Positions 11,072 to 22,273 of a stretch of 64,000 nucleotides of DNA are shown in pieces. The DNA comes from Cryptomeria japonica (taxonomy: Eukaryota > Streptophyta > Pinopsida > Cupressales > Cupressaceae). The stretch is taken from positions 612,133,673 to 612,197,672 of the forward strand of contig NC_081408.1 in NCBI RefSeq assembly GCF_030272615.1. The letters run 5' to 3'. A program made the position numbers and the translations under genes. The notes below the pieces were generated by a model. The model worked only from the letters and a program-made list of their open reading frames with translations, was not told the origin of the DNA and did not search any database. Each line of letters starts with the position of its first letter. Within the stretch, counting starts at the first letter, position 1.

Positions 11072-14000
11072 CTAAGTCTCTATCGGTGGAGGTAAGACTC
11101 CAAGCTGATCTCTGAGATACTCAAAAGTTTCCTTAGGTAAAGGTTTTGTAAAAATATCTGCAAGTTGTTCTTTAGTATTCACATAAACCAGTTTTATTTC
11201 CTTTTCTTCAACTTTTTCCCTTAGAAAATTTTGTTTGATAGAAACATGTTTTGTTTTAGAATGTAATACTAGATTCTTAGATATGTCAATTGCTGCAGTG
11301 TTATCACAATATATAGTAATAGGTTCCTTACATTTTACCTTTATGTCTTTCAACATTTGCTTAAGCCAAAGTACCTATGTACAGTTTGTTGCTGCTATAA
11401 CATATTCTGATTCTGTTGTTGATAAAGATGTACAACTCTATTTCTTACTTAGCCAAGAAACTAATCTCTTCCCAAGAAAGAATGCTCCTCCAGTGGTGCT
11501 TTTCCTATCATCCACATCTCCTACCCAATTTGCATCTGTGTATGCATATAGATCAAAATTTTCATCTTTAGGATACCATAATCCAAGATTTGCTATGCCT
11601 TGTAAGTACCGGAAAATCCTTTTTACTACTAATTCATGATTTTCCCTAGGATTACTCTGAAATCTAGAAACTATACATACTGAATTCATAATATCAGGTC
11701 TGGTTTGTGTCAAATACAGTAAACCTCCTATCATAGATTTGTATCTAGTTGGATTGATAGGTGTAGCTTCATCCCTTTGAGATAATTTGTCATTTGTAGT
11801 CATAGGTGTGCTTACCGGTTTAGAGTTTTCCATCCCAAATTTCTTAAGTTGTTCTTTCAAGTATTTAGATTGACTCAAAAATATGCCTTTATTAGCTTGT
11901 AAAATTTGCAATCCTAAAAAGAATTTTATTTCTCCAATCATAGACATTTCAAATTCATGCTGCATTTTAAGAGAAAATTCTTTGCATAAACCATCTTCTC
12001 CTCCAAAGATTAGTTACTTTGTAATATAAATTGCTATCTACATTTCCTTTAGTAAAACCAATTTTTAAAAGATACTTATCCAATCTTGCATACCAGGCTC
12101 TTAGAGCTTGTTTTAGTCCATACAGAGCTTTTCTTAATCTACAAACCATATCATTGTTATCTATCAAAGAAAATCCATTAGGTTGTTCAATATAAACTTC
12201 TTCTTCAAGATCTCCATTCAAAAATGCACATTTAATATCCATTTGATAAACTTTGTAATCCTTGTGAGTTGCAAAGGCCAAGAATAATCTAACTGCCTCA
12301 ATTCTGGCTACTGGTGCAAAGGTTTCATTGTAATCAACTCCCTCTTTCTGAGAATATCCCTTACACACTAGTCTTGCTTTATTCCTGACAACCTTACCAT
12401 CTTCATTGAGTTTGTTTTTAAATACCCATTTGGTTCCAATTACATTTTTATTTTCAGGCCGGGGAACTAATGTCCAAGTATCATTTTTCTCAATTTGTCC
12501 TAATTCTTCTTCCATAGCTTTAATCCAGAATTTATCTTCACATGCCTCATTGATAGATAATGGTTCAATTTGAGAAATAAGACATACCTCTTCATTTGCC
12601 AATCTTCCTCTTGTCACGACTCCTTTAAATTTGCTTCCAATTATCTGATCTTCAGAATGATTCAGTCTTACATACTGGGGTGTCTTAGTCTATTGATGTT
12701 CTTCAATTACTGTGGTATCCTCTGATGACACCGGAGTAATTGGATCATCATTCTGTACTAGTAGATTTTCTGTTGGTTCATTTGTCATCATTTCTATTAC
12801 CGGTTCAGAGTCTATATACCTTGAAGTTCCTCTGAATTGTTCATCAATCTTTACATTTGTACTCTCAACAATTTTTTGTAGTCTTTTATTAAAACATCTA
12901 TAAGCTTTACTCTTAGATGAATAACCAAGAAATATTCCTTCATCACTTCTAGGATCAAACTTGTCAATATACTCATCTCTTCTAATATAACATTTACTTC
13001 CAAAAATTTTGAAATACTTAAGAGTGGGAGTATTACCAAACCATAGTTCATGAGGGGTCTTACCAGTTTCACCTTTGATGTGAACTTTGTTGAATGTATA
13101 GACAACAGTGCTTACTGCCTCTCTCTAGTACACATGTGGTAGATTTGCTTCTGATAACATACTTCTTGCTGCATCCAAAATAGTTTTGTTTTTTCTTTCA
13201 ACAACTCCATTTTGTTGTGGTGTCTGAGGTGCTGATAACTGTCTTTTGATTCCATTTACTTCACAGAATGTATTAAAATCTCTGGATGTGAATTCTCCTC
13301 CTTGATCTGATCTTAAACATTTAATTTTCTTATCGGTTTCATTTTCAACCATTGCTTTGAATAGTTTGAACTTCCCAAGTGCTTCTGATTTTTCTCTGAG
13401 AAAAGTAACCCAACACATTCTAGAATAATCATCAATAATTAGCATAAAATATCTATCACCTTGTAAGCTTTTAGTTCTAGCTGGACCACATAAATCAGTG
13501 TGAATTAAATCAAGAGCATTATTGGATTTTTCTAGAATACTTTTGAAACTAGCTCTAACTTGTTTTCCAAATTGACATTCCTTGCAAATTGTATTTTGAG
13601 GTTTCACAATTTTAGGTAGATCTCTAACTACCTTAGAAGTATTGATTTTTACCATGCAATCAAAATTTACATGACATAGTCTTTTATGCCATAGCCAACT
13701 TTCATCTATATGAGAAATTAAGCATGCCTTTTCACTGTTATTCAAATGAAAGATATTACCTCTAGTCTGATTACTGGTTGCAATTTCCAAACCAGTTCTA
13801 TTCATGATTTTGCATTTTCCATTTTTAAATTGTAACTGAAAACCTTTCTCAACTAATTGACCAACACTTAAAAGATTATGTTTTAATCCTTCAACATAGT
13901 AAACATTGTCAGTGTTATGTTTACCATCAAGAGATATTGAACCCTTACCTTTGATTGAACAGGCTTTGTCATCTTTGAATCTTACTAAACCTCCATTGTA

Positions 14001-15185
14001 TTCTTGAAAGTTCAAGAATTTACCTTTGTCTCCAGTCATGTGATGTGAGCATCCTGAGTCAATAATCCATTCATTCTTTGATTCCACTTTAGCTGCTAGG
14101 GCTTGTTCTACCGATTGAGCAACAGATACCGGTTGATCTTTTGTTATAGCAACAAAGACCCATCCATTGTCTGCCGAATCTTCATCAGAATCATCAATCA
14201 CACCTTCATCAGCAATGTAACAAGATTTATCTTTGTTTTTCTTAAATCTATACCTCTGATATTTAGGATTAGGTTTGTATGTCCTTATAGCTTCTTCTCT
14301 TAGTCTAGCATGTCTATCAGGGCATCTTGAAGCCATATGACCAATCTTATTGCAGTTGAAACATTTAAAGGGTGCTTTACCTTCATAATTACTTCCAATT
14401 GGACCTTTTGGCATTTTCCTTGCAAATAGTGCTTCAAGTTCTTCAAGCTCTTCATTCTCCTTCCTGGTTTCTTCAAGTTCTCTTGCATAAAAGGCTCTCC
14501 AGTCTGATTTATCAAAAGATGGAGTAGATGATGTTGATTCTTTGAAGGCCAAATCAGTTTTTATAGTAGCAACAGGACCAAATTCCTCAATTTCAAAAGC
14601 TGAAAGTTTTCCAATCAATGTATCCCTAGTTACTGATGTATTAGGCATTGTTCTCAACTCATTAATAGCAGTAACCTTCATTTTATATGTCGGTGGCAAA
14701 CCTCTTAAGATTTTTGAAACAATCTCATCTTCACTCAAGGTTCCTCCACAACATTTGATACCTAAAACAATTTCATTTACTCTTTCCATAAAAGCAGAAA
14801 TTCTTTCATCTTCTTCCATTTTCAGATGTTCATACCTGACTTGGAAGCTTTCAAGTTTTGCAATTTTGAATGTGGAATCCCCTTGATTCAGTGTTTCCAA
14901 ATGATCCCAAATAGCTTTTGCAGTAGATCTATCTGATAACCCCATGATTTGTTGATCTGATAATGCACTCAAAAGTGATTCTCTTGCTTTGCAATCATTT
15001 TCTTCATCTTTAGCTAAAGTAATAGGAGCAGGCTGACTAGCTACAGTAGTAGTATAACCATTCTTAGTAACCTCCTAGATGTCTTTACCAATGCAATTCA
15101 GATGTGTCTCCATTCTGATTTTCCATATTCCTTAGTTGGTTCCATCAAGTTTAGGACTATCCTTTCTGAAATAATTAGTAGACAT
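11072..15185 (-). pseudogene. Copia B gag-pol polyprotein, broken
   Basis: One polyprotein frame starting at the ATG 15185-15183. Order seen: Gag (UBN2-like, about 14500-15000), CCHC knuckle CFNCNKIGHMASRC near 14330, protease DSGCSHHM near 14050, integrase pre-domain LWHKRLCH near 13680, integrase core with HTDLCGPA, DDYSR and NGVVERKN, reverse transcriptase from about 12560 (WVFKNKLNEDG, QMDIKCAFLNG), and RNase H with TDANWVG and IYCDNTAAI near 11300. Stops at 15075, 13125, 12690, 11438 and 11375 are TAG, plus a TAA at 15132. Around 12008-12012 the segment that should hold the YVDD box is missing and the frame changes, so 11072-11965 is out of phase with 11985-15185. The copy is inactive. 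Confidence 0.92.
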
Positions 15186-15228
15186 TGGATCTCCTCAAGT
15201 TGTTAAACTTCTATAAAAGGAGGACTAA

Positions 15229-15240
15229 GCTCTAATACCA
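15229..15240 (-). promoter_or_regulatory. Copia B primer-binding site (initiator-Met tRNA type)
   Basis: The minus strand reads TGGTATTAGAGC two bases inside the 5' LTR. It differs at one base from TGGTATCAGAGC, the complement of the plant initiator methionine tRNA 3' end that many copia elements use. Confidence 0.85.
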
Positions 15241-15242
15241 AT

Positions 15243-16298
15243 TTTAGGTCCTGGGGACAACTGAGAGGGGGGGGTGAATCAGTTGTCTAATAAATTCAAA
15301 CCAAAATCTTATTAACCAACTCAATGCTTAGTACCGGTAAGACAGTTAAGTATGCCAATAAACAGTGTTAATAGAAAATTGCTATACCGGTAAGAATTAA
15401 TGCATGAAACATAAACATAAAGTCATCCACAACACATGACACAAATATTTAGACATGGAAACCCTGTAAGGGGAAAAACCATGGTGGGAAACCTTACCCA
15501 CAATCAGATGATACTACTGCAGATAGTAAGTGTACAAAGAGGGGTCTGCACATGCAGAAAGGCCAACAGCCTAGAGCTCACTGCTCAATCACAAATGGGA
15601 GTCACACTTACTACAGTTGGATGGTTAAATCCAATGAGAATGTACTGCACAAAATAGCATCTTCATATGATGGATTCAGTACTGGTGTAATGCTGATATG
15701 CTTCTACAAATGCCTAACTTCACATTCAAATGATGTCTTCGTGTGTATCTCTACTTGATTTCTCATATATCTTTCCTTAAATCTTTTTTGCATTCCCCAC
15801 TTGATTTTACAAGTAAGATCTTACATTTATACCATACCCTAAGACCAATTTTAGTAGGTCAGCTCTACAAGATATCACAATAAAATATTTACAAATAATA
15901 TAATATCCGATGCAATAACTGATTGAACATGTTAGCTTAATGCATTTACAACAATAATAAATCATCTCCATAGCATGCCATGCTGATCTGGAAAAGATAA
16001 ACCTACCGGTGTAACCCTAGATAACCTAGACCTATTTGCCAGTAAAAGCAAATATGCAAATAAGAATATGCCAATGATTATTACTTCAAAGAAAGGTGTC
16101 CACATGATGTCTTCGACATTACCAGGTGTCTTCCATGTCAATGCAGGTATCGACGAACATTATATCCTGCCGGTTAACCATATACCGATGACTATTTTGA
16201 ACAGTTTACTGATTTTCGGTGAATGTTGCTAGATCTCCAAAGTAGGTGTATTTAGTAGGTGTTGACATCAGTGACAAAACCATACCAAAATACCAACA
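15243..16298 (-). repeat. Copia B 5' LTR
   Basis: Right LTR of the element, aligned with 9650-10708 over its whole length. The outer end reads CCAACA (16298), followed by the GTGTG duplication. The inner end reads TTTAGGTCC where the other LTR has TGTAGGTCC, a point change at the LTR tip. Confidence 0.9.
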
Positions 16299-17585
16299 GT
16301 GTGTATGTGTTTCATCAATGACAACATATGATGAATTCATTACAATCATCATCAAGCCAACACAGGGTACCACACCCCTATCTTGGGCAAGACAAGGTGC
16401 CATGCTTCTGTCCCTGATGGTTTTAGGGTAGATCTGAGGCCTGCAACTGTCCCTATACCTTATGTTGATCCTAAAAGTCTCCCAAGTACTTGTACCTACA
16501 CCTGCAATTGAAAAGAGTGGGTTTTGGGTGACTATATAGGGTTTTTCCTTAGTCAAACCCCTATTTTGGTGATTTCCACCTCAACAAATAGCTCATAATG
16601 TATTGAAAATTTGTGTGCTAGAACCTTGTGTCTATGCAAGATCCTAAATGAGAAAGATAAGAAACTACAGCTACCCTACACTTTGGAGAGTAAACCCTAA
16701 ATACTTGTAAATGTAAATGAGAATGCCCTAAATCAAATGTACTAAATGATTTAAATCATGAATGTAAATATGAAAATGAGTATAAAGAAGCTCATACAAA
16801 GACATGAAAACAACATGAAACCATACCAATCCCCAAGGGAGAGATATAAACCACTTGATCTCCTATTTTTGTTCAATGTCTTCAAGGCTCCTAATTGATG
16901 ATGAATACTTGATGAATAATTGATGAATGCTTGATGAATGTTGTTGAAGACTCCACATAAGCTTCTCTTTCACTACATAGACAACTTCTTGTGATCGCTT
17001 AGCCAAAAAATTCCTTTTTATAGATTAGATTTGATTCCTTGAAATGAAGAAAGAGAGCTCTTATGTATGAAACCCTAGATCTTAATTTTGTCTTTAGGCC
17101 GACCCAGGATTTGAATGTCCTACCAATTTCTTGGGGTTAAGGATTATAATATCATAAAATTATGCTCCCTAAATTTCAAGAAAAATATCGGGGACCAGGT
17201 GCACTTTGCACCTGCTCCAACCAACTTTTCACCAAGTTTTTAGGGCCATTAGATATGATGATATTACAGCAAATCCAAAAGTTACAACTGATTTCTAGAT
17301 GTTTTGATATGCAAAATTGGGCCCTAAAGGTCGAAATAGGACATAATTAGGGTTTATAATTTAATGATTTATTGGAGGAATAAAATAAAAAGGGGCACAC
17401 TTAGGGTAAAGGGCCCAATTTTATGATGTATGAAGTGATGAAATATAACTTTAGATTTAATTTAATTAATTAATTAAATGCTTAAAGGGAAATTACAATG
17501 CAAGATGCAAACGCACTAAGGTGGGTGCTAAACTAAGCATAGAATTGTACCACCCTAGCAAAGATGTACAATTTACGATGCTACA

Positions 17586-18720
17586 TTTAGCCCCCACTTT
17601 AGCAGTCATATGACACTACGTGTATATGCAAGCTAAATTTAACAAAAATAAACATTCATGAAAAAGGATATATCCACAAGTTGTCGGATGAAGCTCCCAG
17701 TAGTATATGTAGTACACAGTTAGGAACCGTACCCTAAAAAACCACATGTTAGATAAAATAAAAAAATAACCTAAATTCTTACTAAGGAAGGTGATGAAAA
17801 TTTGAGGGTACCTATATGACCCCCTGTTTTGGCTTGCTAATTTAGTGAGTTGAAACAGGGTATCATGTTTACCACATCAAACTGTGAAAGAAGATTGATG
17901 ACAAATGCTCACAAGAAGATTTGATACAAGTTCAAAAACTAATGGAGAATCATTTGGTAAGAAATAGAACTAAACCTAAATTCCAACACAACAAAGAGTG
18001 CGAGGATTTGAGAGCTCTCTAACACAAGATGAAAGATTTAAATGGAAAAAAATGCAAGGGATATAATCCAAAAATGCAACTCCATAAAGGAAATTGGAAA
18101 AGAATGGAGGATTGAAATGACATCAAAGAGAGATTATTCATAGAAACACTCTTCTAAAAGAAGGAAAGTGATCCTAATCAGGGACATGCACTTTCACAAA
18201 ATAGAAGGGTTTATTATAAAATATACTACTCAATGAAGAAAAGAAATTGATGAATGATCAAAGACTTCCAACACCAAGGACGAGGTCCCAATTAAGGATA
18301 TGTACTTAAGATCCCCATTTGGGATACTTGTTCCAATATGAGAGAAGGAATCCAAATATGAATACACCTCTACAATCAATAAGAAGTCCTTATAGAAGAC
18401 ACTACTTCACAAAGGGGAAATTTTAATCTTAAGAAGGAGAGATGTTTAAAATCACTCTTGCCCCCCATATATAGAAAGAAGAGATGAGATAGAAATAGGC
18501 TATTATTTTGCTTCCAAAAGTATAATTTCACATGAAATTGTACCATCATGAATGACAATGAGCCCCCATTAAATGAGCTACCAATGTCACATAATGATAG
18601 GCAACATAATAACCATTTAATGTTATTTAAAGACATGATAGATTGAATGAGGTATTTGAATATGGCATGTTACATTCTCTACTATAAGTGATATTAAAAA
18701 CATATATAAGATGATGAATG
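17586..18720 (-). promoter_or_regulatory. Element A polypurine tract and 3' untranslated region
   Basis: Complement of the polypurine tract at 17586-17602 (TTTAGCCCCCACTTTAG on the plus strand), directly inside the LTR. The following 270 bases match element G at 46716-46990 (for example the GGATGAAG and CCACATGTTAGAT words and CTTGCTAATT). The rest to 18720 is AT-rich with short incidental ORFs. Confidence 0.7.
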
Positions 18721-20145
18721 TTAAAAATTCCATACAAGAGAGAAGTTTATAGGAGAAGAATAGGCATTTAAGTCATACTTTTCTTGCACACAAGAAATCT
18801 TAGGAGAGGGATAAGTGTAATTCATTATAGCCTTATTCCTAGAAGAAGGGATTTTAGAATGAGTATAAGATAAAGTCTCATAAGTGGGATTATAAATCTC
18901 TTGAGGAGATTCATAAAGAGATTTGTTCATCACCAATATTTCCTTATGAGGGGGATGATAGTTGAAAGAAGTAGAAGATGATTTAGTTGAGGTGAAGTCA
19001 TCATCACTACTAAATATAGCATTCACATTGAGAGATGGTCTTTTGGATGCTTTGGTGGGCTTAGAAGGATTATATCAAAGTCCAAAGTAAGCTTCATGTG
19101 TGTTATGTTCTAAAGGAACTTTAACTCCTTGTTTATTTGCATAACATCCATTGCCATTATAGCCACTCTTAGCTAAAATGTGAAAACTAGGACCATAAAG
19201 GGATGTTGAATCAGAAAGAGATGGTTGTGCCTCATAGGTCTCAGTTATATATGAATTAGAGGAAGGATTTGAATAATCATTTGAATTAGAAGCAGCCACA
19301 AAGTGGTTACTTAGTTGTTTAGACAAAGTGTGTTGCTCTTTAGGTTCCTCCTTAGATTTCTCCTTCTCAGTCTTAGATTATTTCCAAGATACTCTATACT
19401 TTCCTATAAAAGTAGGGTTAAATTATAGAGATCCCTAATCATCATCTGAGAGAACTCCTTTGGGAGAAGAGATATATTTAAGAGGAGATTTCTATTGAGT
19501 AGAAGAATCAGGAGTACTAGAAGGAACAAGATCATTAAAGGAAATAGATGTATTTGAAGAAGTAGGAGGATTGGGAGAAGAATAGGAAGTAGTTGAACAT
19601 GAAGATCCAACTATTAATGGAGCTTGAATATTGGTATCAACTAACAAGGTGTATGTCTTATTGTCATAAATGAAATTGACTTGCCTATTCAAAGTTGAGG
19701 GGACAACTTGCATGCTATGAATCCACGGTCTCCCTAATAAAAGGTTATATGTCAAATTACTAGGCATGACATGAATAGGTGTAGATAAAGTAACAAGACC
19801 TACCTTAATAGGAAAGGTTATGACACCTAAAGTTTGTTTATCAAAATTATCAAAGCCTCAACTAGAAATAGAACCAGGTTCAATGAGAGAATGATCCACA
19901 TAAATCTTATCCAATAAGTCCACACTACAAACATTAAGGCCAGATCCATTGTCCACAAGGGTTTGTCTTATAGCACTATTGTTGATATTAACCACAATAA
20001 TAAGAGGATCATATTGATGTTGGATTTCATGAGAAGGCAACTCATCTTGTGTGAATATAATTTGAGCTTTGGGTTTGTTTGTAGGATCAATCAAAGAAGC
20101 CATGTTATTAGGTGTCACTACAGGTGCGACATCTAAGTTTTTCAA
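18721..20145 (-). pseudogene. Element A retropepsin and linker region, broken
   Basis: Aspartic protease part of a gypsy polyprotein. At 19858-20145 the reading ends HQYDPLIIVVNI, then QTLVDNGSGLNVC, which is the active-site loop in the DNGS form seen in plant gypsy elements. At 19492-19767 TYNLLLGRPWIHSM is the C-terminal protease motif. Downstream blocks 19075-19326 (GPSFHILAKSGYNGN) and 18721-19026 match the linker that precedes the reverse transcriptase in element G. Here the reading ends without reaching a reverse transcriptase. Several stops and frame changes separate the blocks. Confidence 0.7.
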
Positions 20146-20166
20146 AGCATCTTATAACATCCCATA

Positions 20167-21927
20167 CTAAGTAGGTGAATTTTGAACCAAATACCCAAAA
20201 AAAATCTTGGTGGGAGTAGCTTTAAGTTGTTCAATGAGATCATACTCCTTACTAAGAGTCTCTGATATACGAGGTACTTGTGGAATAGCAAGTTGAGAGG
20301 GAGGAAGTAAAGTTGGGGTAACTAGAAGAGGATTAGGTTTCCTATTTTTTCTTGTGTTGTAGGTATGAGCAACCATATGATAACTCTCTTTAGTTATTTC
20401 CTTAGTATACTCATAAGGGCTCTTTGTAGGATAACATCCTTGCACAGTAACAACAGGTTTCTTAGGAGTGCAAAAAGAATCATTAGCATAACCACCTTGA
20501 ACCACTAAGATAGGCTTATGTTGAGAACTTTGAGAAGGACAAGAACCTTGAACCGTAAAGAGGGGTTTATTAGGTGTTTCATTCATATGTATCAAATTGA
20601 TTGAAGATGGTTTAGGAATATCAAAGGTGTCCATATGAATTTTAGAAGAATAATGAGCAAGATTGTTAGAAGAATTGCTAATAGTCTCTTCTTGCACTAA
20701 AATGTTATCATGGATAAGATCAATTTTAGGAGGTAGACTAGGAGTAGGAATTGATGTTTTTGAAGGAAGAGTATTAGTAGGAAAGTTCATATCATCCTTT
20801 ATCATCAAAGGATCTACATGGGGAATAGACTCTCTAGGAGAAGGATCAACATTACTCTCTAAAGTTTCACCTTTCAGAGGGAGATATTTGAAACATATGT
20901 TAACAATCTCTTCTTGAACTAAAGTATCCTTATGAGTAGAACCTATTTTGGGAAAAGGAGATGCCTTACCTTTAGAGTAAAAAGTATTGAGATTGATGGA
21001 AGGTGAGATGCTATCAAGAGAGTTATCAATCATGATTTCATCCTCTTTGGCTAAGGTTCTCTCATGGGGTAGAGAATAATCAACACCTTCTTCCAATGGT
21101 TCATCCCAAATAGTGATGTCATCAAAAAAGGTATTAGAAATATCTTTCACCAAGAAGTCATTATTATTGCCAATTTTGGGATAAGAGATAAAATTGTTCA
21201 TTAATTATTCATCCTTAAGAGGGAGAGAATCACTACATGTGTTTAAATCATCCTCTTGCCTCAAAATGTGTTCAATAGGATGTTTAGGGGAGAGAGAATT
21301 AAGGAAATTTCTTATGATTTCATCTTCTTTTTCTAAGGCATCTTTGAGGAAAGGAGGAGCATTTATTATTAATGCATCATCTCTAGTGGGAATTTTGTTG
21401 AATTCAAAAGAGGAAATGCCATCACTAGGAAAAGTAGGGACAATACCATCTTCTTGCACAAAATGATCTTCATGAGGGGAGTATTCTTTAGGAGGGATAT
21501 GAACATATTTCTCCAAAGATTCATGCTTAGGAAGGAGATATTTGAAAGAAGTGCTCATAACCTCTTGTTGCACTAATATGCCCCCATTGGTAAGACCAAA
21601 TTTAGGATAAGATAAGTCAATGTCCATGAATAACTTTTCACTTAGAGAGGCATCATGTATAGAAGGTAAAGTAACACGAAGAAAGATTTTTATGATATCA
21701 TCCTTTTTCTCTAAGATAGCGAGATGGGAAAGGAACATTTTAGGAGAATTGTCAAGATCACTCTTCAAATCTTCATCCTTAGAGCATGGGAGATTTTTGA
21801 AGGGGTTGGTAACAACTCTTTTAGGCACTAAATTTTTTTCATAGATAGGAGGAGGTTCTTTAAGAGATGGAAAAATTGAAGCAAGGGAAGCTAACCCATT
21901 ATCACATTTATGAAATGAATGCATCAT
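20167..21927 (-). pseudogene. Element A long repetitive ORF of unknown function
   Basis: One frame of about 586 codons with a single TAA near 21203. I do not recognise a domain, and it stands where gag would be expected. It is internally repetitive: blocks beginning near YPKFG, SPFPKIG, ISYPKIG and PPKIDL each carry a LVQ(E/Q)E-like stretch and proline-histidine motifs, at roughly 70-120 residue spacing. Near the C-terminus, three copies of a KP...VQG unit (PLFTVQG, PILVVQG, PVVTVQG) precede HTYNTRKNRKPNP. Element G has a related but shorter version at 54920-55567. The ORF is unusually open for a decayed element, which may reflect selection in the past or few CAG codons. Confidence 0.6.
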
Positions 21928-22249
21928 GACAATAATTTTCCTCTTTCAATTGATAACATATGCAAAATAGAAGGAATTGTTCAATTTTAGCCAATGCAAG
22001 AACTGTAAATGTTGATTTAGAAAATGAAATTTATGAGTGAAATGTATTCCAAAATAAAATTTGAAATTAATGATCCAAATTAAGCTATCCACAAGTTCAA
22101 TTTTGAATTGAAAAATTAGGGTTTTAACAAAATTGACCCCTTTTTTTTTTTTTAAATTTGAAAGCAATAGAAACTTGTAAATGTAAATTTGAATTTGAAA
22201 TAGAAAACCCACTCAAATATGAGATCATAAAAAAGAATTAAATAATATT
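21928..22249 (-). other. Element A leader between primer-binding site and ORF
   Basis: AT-rich stretch with a T-run at 22140-22153. No coding feature is seen. Confidence 0.5.
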
Positions 22250-22270
22250 GGATTCACGTCAGGTTCACCA
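22250..22270 (-). promoter_or_regulatory. Element A primer-binding site
   Basis: The minus strand begins TGGTGAACCTGACGTG three bases inside the 5' LTR. The same start recurs in elements E, G and H. It would pair with a tRNA ending in TTCACCA; I cannot assign the tRNA with confidence. Confidence 0.65.
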
Positions 22271-22273
22271 AAA

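Larger units (their letters stand above)
9650..16298 (-). mobile_element. Copia B: Ty1/copia retrotransposon, nearly full length
   Basis: Two LTRs (9650-10708 and 15243-16298), an iMet-like primer-binding site, a gag-pol frame and a polypurine tract, all in minus orientation, with identical five-base flanks GTGTG (9645-9649 and 16299-16303). Length is 6.65 kb. Domain order Gag, protease, integrase, reverse transcriptase, RNase H is that of Ty1/copia. In a 120-base stretch (9721-9840 against 15311-15430) the LTRs differ at six positions, all transitions, so this insertion is not very recent. Point stops and a deletion of the reverse-transcriptase active site make it inactive. Confidence 0.92.
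8583..16362 (-). mobile_element. Solo copia-type LTR C, split by copia B
   Basis: Arms 8583-9649 and 16299-16362 (about 1.1 kb together) begin TGATGGACTT and end AGCCAACA. A CTGAGAGGGGGGGG run followed by GTGAATCAGTG near the left end is the same mark seen at the ends of copia LTRs B, D and I in this window. No internal coding region, primer-binding site or polypurine tract belongs to it, so it is read as a solo LTR. Flanks CGAGG (8578-8582) and CAGGG (16363-16367) could be a decayed target duplication. Confidence 0.6.
8148..17585 (-). repeat. Element A inner left LTR, split by nested insertion
   Basis: Two arms, 8148-8582 and 16363-17585, together match nearly the whole right LTR (22274-23967), apart from roughly ten bases missing at the outer end. 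The break falls after GTGGGGGGACCGAGG and resumes at CAGGGTACCACACCCC; the uninterrupted copy reads GGGGGACTAGGGTGCCACAC near 22728-22747. The inner end CTACA (17585) is followed directly by the polypurine tract. Confidence 0.8.

Noticed and set aside
12851-13105. 84-codon minus-strand ORF in copia B
   Set aside because: Shadow frame of the integrase C-terminal region; the true frame aligns with copia polyprotein.
14103-14303. Plus-strand ORFs inside copia B (also 14542-14886 and 11235-11639)
   Set aside because: Antisense shadows of the gag-pol frame.
22050-22215. Possible hydrophobic protein 21946-22212, minus
   Set aside because: Lies in the AT-rich leader of element A next to a T-run; composition alone explains it.
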